Assembly (NCBI RefSeq): GCF_014647155.1 | Contig: NZ_BMOQ01000007.1 | Span: 147,480 to 211,479 of the forward strand | Reading direction: 5' to 3' | DNA length: 64,000 bases | Origin: Halarchaeum nitratireducens | GTDB taxonomy: Archaea > Halobacteriota > Halobacteria > Halobacteriales > Halobacteriaceae | In this document: positions 51,067 through 60,726 of the stretch, piece after piece | Position numbering within the stretch: position 1 is the first letter of the stretch | Layout of the letters: each line of letters starts with the position of its first letter | Notes under the pieces: model-generated | The model's input: only the letters and a program-made list of their open reading frames with translations | The model's database searches: none | What the model was told of the DNA's origin: nothing | Made by a program: the position numbers and the translations under genes

Positions 51067-51462
51067 ATGGACGACGATCACGATCACCCGGTGTCGACGA
51101 GCGAGATCGACGAGGTACTCGCGGAGCGCGATGTCCCCGCCGACCGGCTCGACGCGGCGCTCGCCGCACTCCAGAAGCTCGCTAGCGACTCGCCCGGCGT
51201 CGAGAGCGTCGAGGACCTCGTCTACGAGTGGCGAAACGCGTTCCGCGACGACCCGCTCGTCGAGCGGACGGCCGAGGCCTACTACCTCGCGGTGGACGAG
51301 CGCGTCTGGCGAGACTTCGCGTCGCGTCTCGACTGGGACGCGGCCGTCCGCGAGGCCGTGCGAGCTGCCCACGAGCGCGCGTTCGCCGCGGCGCTCAGCG
51401 GTGACGAGGAGAGCTATGTCGGCGACGGTGACGACGGCGGTGCGCTCGTTCTCCGGCGCTGA
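51067..51462 (+). CDS. Hypothetical acidic protein, 131 aa
   Basis: The 131-residue soluble protein is mostly helical and acidic, with STSEIDEVLAERDVPADRLD, LVYEWRNAFRDDPLVERTAE and a C-terminal acidic tail (DEESYVGDGDDGGA). I see no known motif. It lies 42 nt after the DUF368 gene on the same strand, so it may be co-transcribed with aglB, but a separate promoter cannot be excluded. Confidence 0.65.
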   Translation: MDDDHDHPVSTSEIDEVLAERDVPADRLDAALAALQKLASDSPGVESVEDLVYEWRNAFRDDPLVERTAEAYYLAVDERVWRDFASRLDWDAAVREAVRAAHERAFAAALSGDEESYVGDGDDGGALVLRR

Positions 51463-51492
51463 AAGAACGGAGTGAGGTCGTCGCGAGCGGTG

Positions 51493-51678
51493 CTACTCGG
51501 CGCTGTGGTGGTGGACCCAGTTCTGGATGGGGATGAGGTCGTCTCCCCCGCACCCGCCGCAGGTCTCGGGCGGATCGAAGCTTCGTTTGCCGGTCGCGGT
51601 CCGTCGCGGTACCCCGGCGTGAATGAGTTGACAGTCGCTACAGACGTATCGCGCCACGTTCTCCGGTGAGTGTGACAT
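51493..51678 (-). CDS. Small zinc-ribbon protein, 61 aa
   Basis: The 61-residue protein has two Cys pairs, C13-x2-C16 (YVCSDCQLIHAG) and C40-x2-C43 (PETCGGCGGDD), separated by a basic loop RRTATGKRSF. It ends NWVHHHSAE. This is a zinc ribbon of the small haloarchaeal class, with a likely binding or regulatory role. The ATG at 51678 is the first in-frame start; the long upstream extension is the shadow of the neighbouring Orc-like gene. The cysteine spacing makes coding status likely despite its size. Confidence 0.7.
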   Translation of the reverse strand: MSHSPENVARYVCSDCQLIHAGVPRRTATGKRSFDPPETCGGCGGDDLIPIQNWVHHHSAE

Positions 51679-51788
51679 GGGCAGACGTACACGATCGTGG
51701 AGTAAAAACGCTTCCCCCGAAAGTCCGGAATTTCGGCGTTTAGAAGCGTCTATACGGCGGTATCCGCCGCCGAAGACGGCCGGCCGAA

Positions 51789-52961
51789 TCACTGCCGGAG
51801 GTCGTATAGCTTCTGAAAGACGGTGGGGGGAAAGCGGAGCTCGACGCGACTCGGCGAACGGCCCTTCCCGCCGCCGTCGGTCATGCGGACGCGTTCGAGG
51901 ACGCCGGTCTCCGCGAGCTCGTAGAGGTACCGCTCGATCGTGCCGGTCGAGAGGTCGACGGCGTCGGCGTCGGCGATCCCCTCCGCGGTCTCCGTGACCG
52001 AGCTTCCCTCGTCGCGGTCCAAGTCGACGAGCGCCCGGAGGACGCGCTGTTTGTTCGTCGAGAGCGCCAGCATCTCGCCGAGCGAGACCGCGGGACGCGG
52101 GACGGAGCGACAGGCCGCGTCGATATCGGCCTCGCTGAGGCGGGCCTCGTCGGTCTCGGCGGCGTGTTCTGCCGCCGCGAAGAGCGCCGCGAGCGCGTCG
52201 TGGGCGTTCCCGTCGGCCCAGTCGGCGATCCGACGGGCGAGCGCGTGATCGAGCGCGCCCTGTGCGAGTCCCGCGGACGCGCGCGTCATCAGCACGTCGA
52301 TGAGCACGCGGCGTCGATAGGCGTCGATCCGGATGGCGTCGACGGCGGCCGTGACGAGCGGGCACTCCGTGGGAGCGGGGCGGCCGACCGCCAGCCAGCG
52401 CGCGCCGTCCGGGAGCGCGTCGAGGCGCTCGCGGATCGCGTTCGCGTCCACGCGCGGCGAGCCAACGTGATCGACGGCGACGACGGCGCCGCCGGGCGAG
52501 CGCGTGAGGGCGTCGTGGAGGCGAGCGCGGATCTCCTCGGTGCCGATGCCGTGCTCCGGGATCGTCTCGTCGACGACGGCGTCGAGCACGTGCCGGTAGA
52601 ACGCGAACTCGCTCGCCGTCTCGCGGAGGTCGACGTAGACGAACCGTGGCGTCGTCGAGGCGCTCGCGCGCGTGCTCGTGTGGATGGTGGAGTGGCTCTG
52701 TACGGAGAGGTCGTCGAGACGCGCGAACAACGCCGTCACGACGGCGGTCTTTCCGGCGCCGAAGGGCCCGTGAACGTACGCGTTCCGGGGGAGGCGACTG
52801 TCGAACACCGGGTCGAGGTGATCGAGAAGGCGCTCGACGACCGGTCCGCGTCCGGCGGGGTCCTCGACGTGTGCGACCGGCGAGAGCGCGCCGTACTCGC
52901 GGATCAGCCGCTGCGAGTCGGCCCGGTGTCGCCGTCGTCGTATTCGCGCGTCGATGTCCAT
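51789..52961 (-). CDS. Orc1/Cdc6-like AAA ATPase with altered Walker B
   Basis: The 390-residue protein resembles Orc1/Cdc6. It has an N-terminal basic helix (RIRRRRHRADSQRLIREYGA), Walker A in HGPFGAGKTAVV, and a C-terminal winged helix (NKQRVLRALVDLDRDEGSSV, TGTIERYLYELAETGVLERV). The Walker B position reads VVAVDHVG rather than the expected D-E, so ATP hydrolysis may be lost or slow. It has no iterons nearby. It may be an initiator paralogue that binds but does not hydrolyse ATP, or a transcription-related relative. ATG at 52961 is the only good start. Confidence 0.72.
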   Translation of the reverse strand: MDIDARIRRRRHRADSQRLIREYGALSPVAHVEDPAGRGPVVERLLDHLDPVFDSRLPRNAYVHGPFGAGKTAVVTALFARLDDLSVQSHSTIHTSTRASASTTPRFVYVDLRETASEFAFYRHVLDAVVDETIPEHGIGTEEIRARLHDALTRSPGGAVVAVDHVGSPRVDANAIRERLDALPDGARWLAVGRPAPTECPLVTAAVDAIRIDAYRRRVLIDVLMTRASAGLAQGALDHALARRIADWADGNAHDALAALFAAAEHAAETDEARLSEADIDAACRSVPRPAVSLGEMLALSTNKQRVLRALVDLDRDEGSSVTETAEGIADADAVDLSTGTIERYLYELAETGVLERVRMTDGGGKGRSPSRVELRFPPTVFQKLYDLRQ

Positions 52962-53020
52962 GGTGAGTGTGGTCGTCTCTCTCGTACTGCGTGCGTGTTC
53001 AAAAGCCGACGGATCCGACC

Positions 53021-54097
53021 TCAGAGGCCGAGATAGCCGGCGTTCGGGAGCAGGCCGAGCAGGTAGAGGACGCCGACGACGAACATGATCGATGCGATGG
53101 CCATCGCGGGCGGGTCGACGTGGGTCCCGGAGTGCGAGTAGAAGATCCGCTGGGCTCCTTCCCCGACGACGCCCGAAAGCGCGCCGAAGACGCCGGCGGC
53201 GAGCAGCGGCACGAGTTCGCCGCCGACCATCGGGGCGGCGATCATCGCGCCGACGACGCCGATCAGCGTGAGGTGGTGCGTGACCGGGATCTTGGCGACG
53301 CCGAGGTTGAGGAACAGCAGGCTGGCCGCCGAGATACCGTAGCCGAGGAAGACGCTCCCCGTCTCCAGCCAGATGTAGCCACCGAGGATCCCACCGACGA
53401 CGCCGATGACCGTGACGTTCAGCCACTTGTACTGGTGGCCGAGCCACGGTTCGACGGCCAGTCGACCGGCGTTCCCCTCGGGGACGTCGTCGGGCTGCTC
53501 ACGGGGTTCGTTGCGCTCGAACGGTCCCATGTCGAGGAGTCCGTCGCCCGCGGGCGAGCCGATCAGCGGGTAGCGGAACACGACGCGCGCGATCATGGCG
53601 GTCAGGAAGACCGACAGCGCGATGTTGTCGGTCGGGAACCCGAGACCGCCCGCGATCTGCGTGATGAGCATGCCAAGCGCGCCGAAGAGCGCGCCGACGG
53701 CGAGGATGTCCGGCTTGGTGCCGAACGCGGAGGAGATGTCCTTGCCGAGGTGGTAGTCCCACCCGTTCGGGTTCATCTCGGGATACTTCTTGCCGACGTA
53801 CGCGGAGGCGGCGACGCCGCCCGCGAAGGCGACGTGCGGGCCGACGACCATCCCGAAGCCGAGCGTGCCGGTGATCCCCGCGGCGAGACTCCCGTTGATC
53901 GCGTCGAGGCCGTTCAACTGGCCCTGTAGGATGCCGACGCCCTCACCGAGGAGGACGACGAAGCCGGTGAAGACGAAGGACGGGAGCGCGCCGAGCGCCG
54001 CGCCGAACGCGCCGCCCGCCAGGGCGGTGACCAGCAGGACGAGGAACGGCTCGACGCCCATGTCGAGGACCGGGATCGTCTGGAGTGGTGCGTACAT
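53021..54097 (-). CDS. glpX: Glycerol-cluster membrane protein (GlpX of haloarchaea)
   Basis: The 358-residue membrane protein has about ten helices, starting MYAPLQTIPVLDMGVEPFLV. Conserved-looking loops include GMVVGPHVAFAGGVAASAYV, DYHLGKDISSAFGTKPDILA and THHLTLIGVVGAMIAAPM. In Haloferax the gene after glpK was called glpX, a probable glycerol or glycerol-phosphate transporter; this is not the bacterial FBPase GlpX. It follows glpK by 4 nt on the minus strand, so the two form an operon. The transport role is inferred from context and helix content. Confidence 0.75.
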   Translation of the reverse strand: MYAPLQTIPVLDMGVEPFLVLLVTALAGGAFGAALGALPSFVFTGFVVLLGEGVGILQGQLNGLDAINGSLAAGITGTLGFGMVVGPHVAFAGGVAASAYVGKKYPEMNPNGWDYHLGKDISSAFGTKPDILAVGALFGALGMLITQIAGGLGFPTDNIALSVFLTAMIARVVFRYPLIGSPAGDGLLDMGPFERNEPREQPDDVPEGNAGRLAVEPWLGHQYKWLNVTVIGVVGGILGGYIWLETGSVFLGYGISAASLLFLNLGVAKIPVTHHLTLIGVVGAMIAAPMVGGELVPLLAAGVFGALSGVVGEGAQRIFYSHSGTHVDPPAMAIASIMFVVGVLYLLGLLPNAGYLGL

Positions 54098-54101
54098 GCT
54101 A

Positions 54102-55634
54102 TCATTCCTCCTGTGCCCAATCGAGCGAGCGTTCGACCGCGTCGTCCCAGCGGCCGTACATCCGATCGGCATCCTCCGAATCCATCTCGGCTTCGAACTC
54201 GCGGTCGATCTGCCAGTTCGAGCGGAGTTCCTCGATGGTGTCCCAGTAGCCGACGGCGAGTCCGGCGGCGTACGCCGAGCCGAGCGCCGTGGTCTCGTCG
54301 ACGACCGGACGTGCGATCTCCGTCCCCAGGATGTCCGCCTGGAGCTGACAGAGGAAGTTGTTCTTCACCGCGCCGCCGTCGACGCGCAGCGAGGTGGTCT
54401 CCACGCCGGAGTCCGCCTCCATGGCCTCCGCGATGTCGCGGGTCTGGTAGGCGATGGATTCGAGCGTCGCGCGGACGATGTGCTCCTTCTTCGTCCCGCG
54501 GGTCATCCCGACGATGGTGCCGCGCGCGCGGCCGTCCCAGTGAGGCGCGCCGAGGCCCGTGAACGCCGGGACCATGTAGACGCCGTCGGTGGAGTCGACG
54601 GAGCGTGCGAGCTCCGCGGTCTGGGCGGCGTTGTCGATCAGGTCGACGTCCTCGAGCCACTCGATCGCCGCGCCCGTGACGAAGATCGACCCTTCGAGGG
54701 CGTACTGGACCGGCTCGCCGGACATCTGGAAGCCGACGGTGGTGAGCAGGCCGTGCTCGGACTCGACGGCCTCGTTCCCGGTGTTCATGAGGTAGAACGA
54801 GCCGGTCCCGTAGGTGTTCTTCGCGTCGCCGGCGTCGAAGCAGGTCTGCCCGAAGAGCGCGGCCTGCTGGTCACCGAGCGCGCCCGCGACCGGCACCTCG
54901 GCGCCGAGGAATCCCTCGGCGTCGGTGTGGCCGTAGTAGTCCTCGTCCGAGGAGGGTCGGACCTCTGGGAGCATCTCGTGGGGGACGTTGAACTCCGAGA
55001 GGAGCTCGTCGTCCCACTCCATCTCGTGGATGTCGAAGAGCATCGTCCGCGAGGCGTTCGTGACGTCCGTGACGTGCTCGCCGGTGAGGTTGTAGATGAG
55101 CCAGCTGTCGATGGTGCCCATCAGCAGTTCGCCATCGCGCGCTCGATCGCGGAGGTCCTGCGAGCGCGAGGACTGGAGCTTCAGCGGCTCGGCGTTGTCG
55201 AGGATCCACTCGGTCTTCGTCGCCGAGAAGTACGCGTCGACTTCGAGACCGGTCTTCGCGCGGATGTCCTCGGCGCGCCCCGCGTCCTCCAGTTCCTCGA
55301 CGCGGTCGGTGGTCCGGCGGTCCTGCCAGACGAGCGCGTTGTGGATCGGTCGGCCGCTCTCGGCGTCCCAGACGACCGTCGTCTCGCGCTGGTTCGTGAT
55401 GCCGATTCCCGCCAACTGATCGGCGTCGAGACCCGCATCGTCGAGCGCGCGCGTCACGACGGCCTGCGTGTTCTCCCAAATCTCGACGGGGTTGTGCTCG
55501 ACCCATCCGGGCTCCGGATAGATCTGCTCGTGCTTCTCGTAGGCGTTCGCCACGACTTCGCCGCCGTGGTCGAAGACGATGAAGCGCGTTCCCGTCGTCC
55601 CCTGGTCGATCGAACCGACGTATGTGTCGTCCAT
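54102..55634 (-). CDS. glpK: Glycerol kinase
   Basis: The 510-residue FGGY-family kinase phosphorylates glycerol to sn-glycerol-3-phosphate. It starts YVGSIDQGTTGTRFIVFDHG, the ATP-binding first motif of this family. The glycerol-binding region has ITNQRETTVVWDAESGRPIH and the later GLGAPHWDGRARGTIVGMTR matches the FGGY signature. Length is that of bacterial GlpK. It is transcribed away from gpdABC, with a hypothetical gene and a divergent promoter in between. Glycerol released by algae such as Dunaliella is a typical haloarchaeal carbon source. Confidence 0.97.
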   Translation of the reverse strand: MDDTYVGSIDQGTTGTRFIVFDHGGEVVANAYEKHEQIYPEPGWVEHNPVEIWENTQAVVTRALDDAGLDADQLAGIGITNQRETTVVWDAESGRPIHNALVWQDRRTTDRVEELEDAGRAEDIRAKTGLEVDAYFSATKTEWILDNAEPLKLQSSRSQDLRDRARDGELLMGTIDSWLIYNLTGEHVTDVTNASRTMLFDIHEMEWDDELLSEFNVPHEMLPEVRPSSDEDYYGHTDAEGFLGAEVPVAGALGDQQAALFGQTCFDAGDAKNTYGTGSFYLMNTGNEAVESEHGLLTTVGFQMSGEPVQYALEGSIFVTGAAIEWLEDVDLIDNAAQTAELARSVDSTDGVYMVPAFTGLGAPHWDGRARGTIVGMTRGTKKEHIVRATLESIAYQTRDIAEAMEADSGVETTSLRVDGGAVKNNFLCQLQADILGTEIARPVVDETTALGSAYAAGLAVGYWDTIEELRSNWQIDREFEAEMDSEDADRMYGRWDDAVERSLDWAQEE

Positions 55635-55785
55635 AGATACCCTCTGGCGACGAATTCTTTACCGATGTCGCCGCCCTATGGATAGATAAATACTAACAAT
55701 AATAAAGGTTTCTCCGACGCCCTGAGTCGGGTGAACGTTCGCACGCGCGTCGGGCGCGGGCGACGACGGCGTCTCCCGTCCCGTC

Positions 55786-56244
55786 TCAGAAGTCGGGGAG
55801 GTCGTCGGGCGCCTCGTAGTCGGCGTCCCAGTCGACGTAGTCCGCCTTCATGCGGTCGGAGACGATCCGGCCGAGCTCGGTGAGCTCGGCGTTGATCGCG
55901 GAGACGGTGCTCCACGAGTCGAGGGCGGGGTGGAGGTCGCGCTCCTTCCAGTCCTCCGGCAGGCCGGGCGCGTGGTAGCCCACGCGGTCGGCGAAGTCGT
56001 CCCAGAAGAAGTCGAAGCGCTCGATCAGCCCGAGGTCGACGACGATCCGCCACTCGGATTCGTCGAGGTCGCTCTGCCGGGCCCACTCGGCGAAGGCCTC
56101 GTCCCACGCGCCCTCGCGGAGGAACGCCTCCAGATCGGATCGGTGCGTGTCGTTCGCGCCCGAGACGTCCACGTCGTCGTACGCGTTCGGGTCGGTGTCC
56201 GTCTCCAGTTCCGGCGGATCGGGGGTCTCGACGTCGAGGCTCAT
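55786..56244 (-). CDS. Hypothetical acidic protein in the glycerol cluster, 152 aa
   Basis: The 152-residue acidic protein has a helical middle ([20 protein letters not shown]) and Trp- and Asp-rich segments ([38 protein letters not shown]). I recognise no family or catalytic motif. It sits upstream of glpK on the same strand and divergent from gpdA, so it may share glycerol control. Its high Trp content and full-length haloarchaeal composition support a real gene. Confidence 0.65.
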   Translation of the reverse strand: MSLDVETPDPPELETDTDPNAYDDVDVSGANDTHRSDLEAFLREGAWDEAFAEWARQSDLDESEWRIVVDLGLIERFDFFWDDFADRVGYHAPGLPEDWKERDLHPALDSWSTVSAINAELTELGRIVSDRMKADYVDWDADYEAPDDLPDF

Positions 56245-56320
56245 GCCCCGTGAAGGGTGTCCCTGCCCGAAGTACGTTGCGCCGTTGGCTTCGGCGACCG
56301 TTTACGCCCACCCTACCGGG

Positions 56321-56334
56321 GGGAATAAACATAA
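56321..56334 (+). promoter_or_regulatory. Likely TATA box of the gpdABC operon
   Basis: GGGAATAAACATAA lies 33-46 nt before the gpdA ATG. The spacing suits a transcript with a leader of 10-20 nt. The neighbouring C/G-rich bases could include a regulator site, but I see no clear inverted repeat. Confidence 0.5.
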
Positions 56335-56366
56335 GGTGCCCCGGAAGAGACATAGAGGCGAACTGT

Positions 56367-58106
56367 ATGGGCACGAGAACCGAGGTCCTCGTCATCGGCG
56401 GGGGCTCGACTGGCTGTGGTGTCGTCCGCGACCTCGCGCGCCGGGGCGTCGACGTGACCCTCGTCGAGAAGGGCAACCTCACCAACGGAACGACCGGGCG
56501 AATGCACGGCCTGCTCCACTCGGGCGGGCGGTACGCCGTCTCCGATCAGGCGAGCGCGCGCGAGTGCATCGAGGAGAACCGCGTCCTCAGGGACATCGCG
56601 GGCCACTGCGTCGAGGAGACGGGAGGGCTCTTCGTGAAGCGTCCCGAGGACTCAGAGGAGTACTTTCAGGAGAAGTTGCAGGGGTGTCGTGACTGCGACA
56701 TCCCCGCCGAGGTACTCACGGGCGAGGAGGCGCGCGCGCGCGAACCGTATCTCGCACACGACGTCGAGAAGGCGATCGCGGTCCCCGACGCCGCCGTCGA
56801 CCCCTTCCGCCTCTGCGTCGCCAACGCCGTCGACGCCGAGAACCACGGCGCGCGGATCGAGACGCACGCCGAGGTGACCGACCTCCTCGTCGAGTCGGGC
56901 GAGATCGTCGGCGCGACGGTCCGTCACGCGTCCGGGAAGGGTCCCCGCGAGCACGGGACGCCGGGCGAGGAGGAGGAGATCTACGCCGACCACGTCGTGA
57001 ACGCCGCGGGCGCGTGGGCGGGCCGGATCGGCGACTTCGCGGGTCTCGACGTCGCCGTCCGCCCCTCGAAGGGCGTGATGACGGTGATGAACACCCGGCA
57101 GGTCGATACGGTCGTGAACCGCTGTCGACCGAAGGGCGACGCGGACATCATCGTCCCCCACGAGACCGCCTGCATCCTCGGCACGACGGACGAGGAGGTC
57201 GGCGACCCCGAGGACTACCCCGAGGAGGAGTGGGAGGTCGATCTGGTCATCGACACGCTGAGCGAGCTCGTCCCCATCCTCCAGGAGGCCCGGACGATCC
57301 GCTCCTTCTGGGGCGTCCGGCCGCTGTACGAGCCGCCGGGGACCGGCACCCAAGACCCCACGGACATCACGCGCGACTACTTCACGCTCGATCACGCAGA
57401 GCGCGACGACGTGCCGGGCATGACGAGCATCGTCGGCGGGAAGCTCACGACCTACCGGATGATGGCCGAGTCCATCACCGATCACGTCTGCGAGAAGCTC
57501 GGCGTCTCCGCGACCTGCGACACCGCGGACGTCCCGCTCCCGGGGAGCGAGCGCGAGGGCGACATCGAGGCCGCGATGGAGCGCTTCGGCCTGCGCTCGC
57601 CCGTCGCGCGCCGGAGCGCGGACCGACTCGGCTCGCGCACCGAGGACGTCCTCGCGTCGTGCGACCCGAACCCCGTCGTCTGTAGCTGCGAGGGCGTCAC
57701 CCGCGCGGAAGTGCGGGACGCCATCGAACAGGCCGGGACGGACCTCAACGCCGTGCGCCTGCGGACGCGCGCGTCGATGGGCAACTGTCAAGGCGGCCGC
57801 TGCGCGCACCGGATGGCGGCGGAGCTCCACCCGGAACACGACGAGGAGAGCGCGCGCGCGGCGCTCGACGAGCTCCGCGCGGAGCGCTGGAAGGGCCAGC
57901 GCCACGCGCTCTGGGGCGAGCAGCTCTCCCAAGCGATGTTGAACCACGCGCTCCACGGCGCGACGCTCAACGAGGACGGCGACCCCGCGCGGACGGGCGC
58001 GTCCGTCGAGTGGGACGCCTTCGATGACGGCGCGGGAGCGGACGCCGAGGACGCGCAGGGCGGATCGACCGCGGGCGGCGACGCGGAGGGCGCGCATGGC
58101 GATTGA
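56367..58106 (+). CDS. gpdA: Anaerobic-type glycerol-3-phosphate dehydrogenase subunit A
   Basis: The 579-residue flavoprotein oxidises sn-glycerol-3-phosphate to dihydroxyacetone phosphate. It begins [20 protein letters not shown] (FAD site) and has [20 protein letters not shown] and the late FAD segment [18 protein letters not shown]. Residues about 425-480 form a BFD-like [2Fe-2S] domain with CSCEGVTR and [13 protein letters not shown] (C-x-C and C-x4-C). The C-terminus is an acidic extension overlapping the gpdB start. It is the first gene of gpdABC. Confidence 0.94.
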   Translation: MGTRTEVLVIGGGSTGCGVVRDLARRGVDVTLVEKGNLTNGTTGRMHGLLHSGGRYAVSDQASARECIEENRVLRDIAGHCVEETGGLFVKRPEDSEEYFQEKLQGCRDCDIPAEVLTGEEARAREPYLAHDVEKAIAVPDAAVDPFRLCVANAVDAENHGARIETHAEVTDLLVESGEIVGATVRHASGKGPREHGTPGEEEEIYADHVVNAAGAWAGRIGDFAGLDVAVRPSKGVMTVMNTRQVDTVVNRCRPKGDADIIVPHETACILGTTDEEVGDPEDYPEEEWEVDLVIDTLSELVPILQEARTIRSFWGVRPLYEPPGTGTQDPTDITRDYFTLDHAERDDVPGMTSIVGGKLTTYRMMAESITDHVCEKLGVSATCDTADVPLPGSEREGDIEAAMERFGLRSPVARRSADRLGSRTEDVLASCDPNPVVCSCEGVTRAEVRDAIEQAGTDLNAVRLRTRASMGNCQGGRCAHRMAAELHPEHDEESARAALDELRAERWKGQRHALWGEQLSQAMLNHALHGATLNEDGDPARTGASVEWDAFDDGAGADAEDAQGGSTAGGDAEGAHGD

Positions 58107-59346
58107 GGACGACGTCATCGTCGTCGGCGGCGGCGTCGCGGGGATGACCGCGGCGCTCGCGGCCGCCGACACGGGGGCGTCCGTTCGACTCGTCACGAAG
58201 AGCCAGAGCACGCTCCGGCACGCGAGCGGGCTCGTCGACGTGCTCGGCTACGCGGACGAGGAGCTGATCGCGGACCCGTTCGACGCGATCGGGGACCTCC
58301 CGGCCGACCACCCGTACGCGAAGGTCGGCGTCGAGGCGGTCCGCGACGGCCTCGCGCGCTTCGACGCGGTCACCGGCGACCTCTACCGGGGCGGGTACAC
58401 CGACGCGAACGCCCTCCTGCCGACGCACGGCGGGGCGGTGAAACCGACAGCGCGCTACCCCGCGAGCGCCGCTGCGGGTCTCGCCAGCGACGAGCGCGAC
58501 GCCCTGCTCGTCGGCTTCGAGACGCTGAGCGACTTCGACGCGCCGCTGGCCGCCGACCACCTGCGCGCCGCCGACGTCCCGTTCGACGTCCGAGGCGCGA
58601 CGGTGTCGTTCCCCGGCGCGCCGCGCGCGGACGCGAAGATCACGCGCTACGCCCACGCCCTCGACGAGAACGACGACGACGAACGCGAGCGCCTCGCGGC
58701 ACGCGTCGAGCGCGTCCACGAGGGCGAACCGAGGGTCGGCTTCCCCGCAGTGCTCGGCGAGTCGCACCACGCGGCCGTCCGGACGGCGCTCGCCGACGCC
58801 CTCGACGCGGACGTCTTCGAGGTCCCGATGGGGCCGCCGAGCCTCCCCGGGATGCGCCTCGAGGCCGCCTACGAGCGCGCGCTGCGCGACGCCGGCGTCA
58901 ACGTCGTCCGCCGGCCCGTCGACGGCTACGAGACGGACGGGGACGGCCGCCTGACCGCGGTGCTCGTCGAGCGAAACGGCCAGCGCGTCCCCCACTACGC
59001 CGACGCGTTCGTCCTCGCCACCGGCGGCCTGGTCGGCGAGGGCATCGATTCGGACCGAGAGGGCGTCCACGAACCGGTCTTCGACTGTCACGTCCCACAC
59101 CCCGCGGACCGGTACGAGTGGTTCGTCGACGACCCGTTCGGCGACCAGCCGTACCCCCGGTTCGGCGTCGTCGTCGACGACGATCTGCGACCGCGGGACG
59201 CGACGGGCGGTATCGAATTCGAGAACCTCCGCGCCGCCGGCAGCGTCGTCGGCGGCGCCGATTTCGCCGCGGAGTGCTCCGGGACGGGCGTCAGTCTGGC
59301 GACGGGCGACGCCGCCGGAACCGCCGCGGGCAGTGATACACAATGA
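58096..59346 (+). CDS. gpdB: Glycerol-3-phosphate dehydrogenase subunit B
   Basis: The 416-residue flavoprotein starts [20 protein letters not shown], an FAD/NAD dinucleotide fold, and resembles GlpB, the membrane-anchoring and flavin-containing partner of GpdA. The first 60 residues include [19 protein letters not shown], typical of GlpB. ATG at 58096 is inside the gpdA end (11-nt overlap). The C-terminus has a second FAD segment ([20 protein letters not shown]). Together with GpdA and GpdC it passes electrons to quinone. Confidence 0.92.
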   Translation: MAIEDDVIVVGGGVAGMTAALAAADTGASVRLVTKSQSTLRHASGLVDVLGYADEELIADPFDAIGDLPADHPYAKVGVEAVRDGLARFDAVTGDLYRGGYTDANALLPTHGGAVKPTARYPASAAAGLASDERDALLVGFETLSDFDAPLAADHLRAADVPFDVRGATVSFPGAPRADAKITRYAHALDENDDDERERLAARVERVHEGEPRVGFPAVLGESHHAAVRTALADALDADVFEVPMGPPSLPGMRLEAAYERALRDAGVNVVRRPVDGYETDGDGRLTAVLVERNGQRVPHYADAFVLATGGLVGEGIDSDREGVHEPVFDCHVPHPADRYEWFVDDPFGDQPYPRFGVVVDDDLRPRDATGGIEFENLRAAGSVVGGADFAAECSGTGVSLATGDAAGTAAGSDTQ

Positions 59347-60680
59347 GTGACGCAGAATCCCCGAACGACGAGTTCGAACCGATCGAGGTCTTCCCGGAGA
59401 ACGAGACGCCCGACCTCCGGCCGGGCGCCGACGACTGCTATAAGTGTTCGACCTGCGATACCAACTGTCCGGTCGCGGAGGTCGACGACGACTTCCCCGG
59501 ACCGAAGTTCCAGGGCCCCGAGCAGTGGCGTCTCAAGCGCAAGGAGGACACTTCGGTGGACGACTCCATCTCGAAGTGTTCGAACTGCATGCGCTGTGAC
59601 TCCGCGTGCCCCAGCGACGTGCCGCTCTCGCAGATGCACAACACCGCGCGCGCCGAGTACGTCGAGGAAGAGCTCTCGAAGACGAGTCTCACCTACTGGC
59701 GCAACCGGATCCTCGCCAACTACCGGACCTCCGCGTTCTTCGCCAGCAAAGTCCCCCGGATCGCGAACGCCGCGATGAACTTCGGGCCGGCGCGGTGGGC
59801 GATGGACCGCGTCTTCGGCATCACGAGCGAGCGCGAGTTCCCCGCGTTCGCCACGGAGACCTTCCGCGAGTGGTGGGAGCGCGAGGGCGGCGCGGACGGC
59901 TCCCGTGAGCGGGCGCGGGCGGCGCGCGAGCGACGCGGCGAGGACGCCGACGCCGAGAAGAAGGTCGCGTACTTCCACGGCTGTTACGCGAACTACAACA
60001 CCCCCGAGGTCGGGAAGGCGATGGTGCGGGTCTTCGAGCACTTCGGCTACGAGCTCGTCGTCCCCGAACAGCGCTGTTCGGGAACGCCGATGTTCGCCAA
60101 CGGGATGCTCGACGACGCGGAGCGCCACGCCGAGGTGAACGTCTCCTCGATGGGCGACCTGATCGAGCAGGGGTACGACGCCATCGCCTCCTGTACCTCG
60201 TGTTCGATGGCGCTCCGCCAGGAGTACCCCGAGCTGTTCGACATCGAGGGGATCGACGAGCTCGCCGAGAACACGTGGGAAGCGCTCGAATACCTCCGCG
60301 TGCAGGAGGACCTCTCCGGCGAGCTCTCGGCCGCGACGGTCGAGGACGAGAACCTCGCCCAACTGGCCTACCACGCCCCGTGTCACGCGCGCAATCAGGG
60401 CCTCGACGGGCAGGCGCTCGAACTGTTCGCGGACCTCGCGGGCGTCGACGCCGCGGACGTCGGGGACTCCTGTTCGGGGATCTCGGGCACCTACGGCTGG
60501 AAGTCCGAGAAGTACGATACCTCGATGAAGATCGGCGAGGAGATGTTCGACCACATGGAGGACGTCGAGGGCGAGGTCGGCATGACGGAGTGTCCGACCT
60601 GCGCGATGCAGATGGAGCACGGCACCGGCTACGAGATCAGACACCCCTTGGAGATCGTCGAGTCCGCACTCGTCTCCTGA
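59343..60680 (+). CDS. gpdC: Glycerol-3-phosphate dehydrogenase subunit C
   Basis: The 445-residue protein carries two 4Fe-4S clusters (CYKCSTCDTNCPVAE and CSNCMRCDSACPSDVP) near the N-terminus and two cysteine-rich CCG domains (YFHGCYANYNTPE ... PEQRCSGTPM and CPTCAMQMEHG with APCHARNQG). This is the GlpC subunit that carries electrons from GpdA/B to the menaquinone pool, as in heterodisulfide reductase-type proteins. It overlaps gpdB by ATGA. The operon probably ends after it, with 46 nt before the next gene. Confidence 0.93.
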   Translation: MSDAESPNDEFEPIEVFPENETPDLRPGADDCYKCSTCDTNCPVAEVDDDFPGPKFQGPEQWRLKRKEDTSVDDSISKCSNCMRCDSACPSDVPLSQMHNTARAEYVEEELSKTSLTYWRNRILANYRTSAFFASKVPRIANAAMNFGPARWAMDRVFGITSEREFPAFATETFREWWEREGGADGSRERARAARERRGEDADAEKKVAYFHGCYANYNTPEVGKAMVRVFEHFGYELVVPEQRCSGTPMFANGMLDDAERHAEVNVSSMGDLIEQGYDAIASCTSCSMALRQEYPELFDIEGIDELAENTWEALEYLRVQEDLSGELSAATVEDENLAQLAYHAPCHARNQGLDGQALELFADLAGVDAADVGDSCSGISGTYGWKSEKYDTSMKIGEEMFDHMEDVEGEVGMTECPTCAMQMEHGTGYEIRHPLEIVESALVS

Positions 60681-60726
60681 GAGCGCGCCCGTCGCGCTTA
60701 CGGCGCTCGACCCCGAGGGTGTAGGC

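Noticed and set aside
48089..51372. Minus-strand frames of 380 and 516 codons opposite aglB and the DUF368 gene
   Set aside because: Both are antisense shadows with charged low-complexity translations; the plus-strand genes carry clear motifs.
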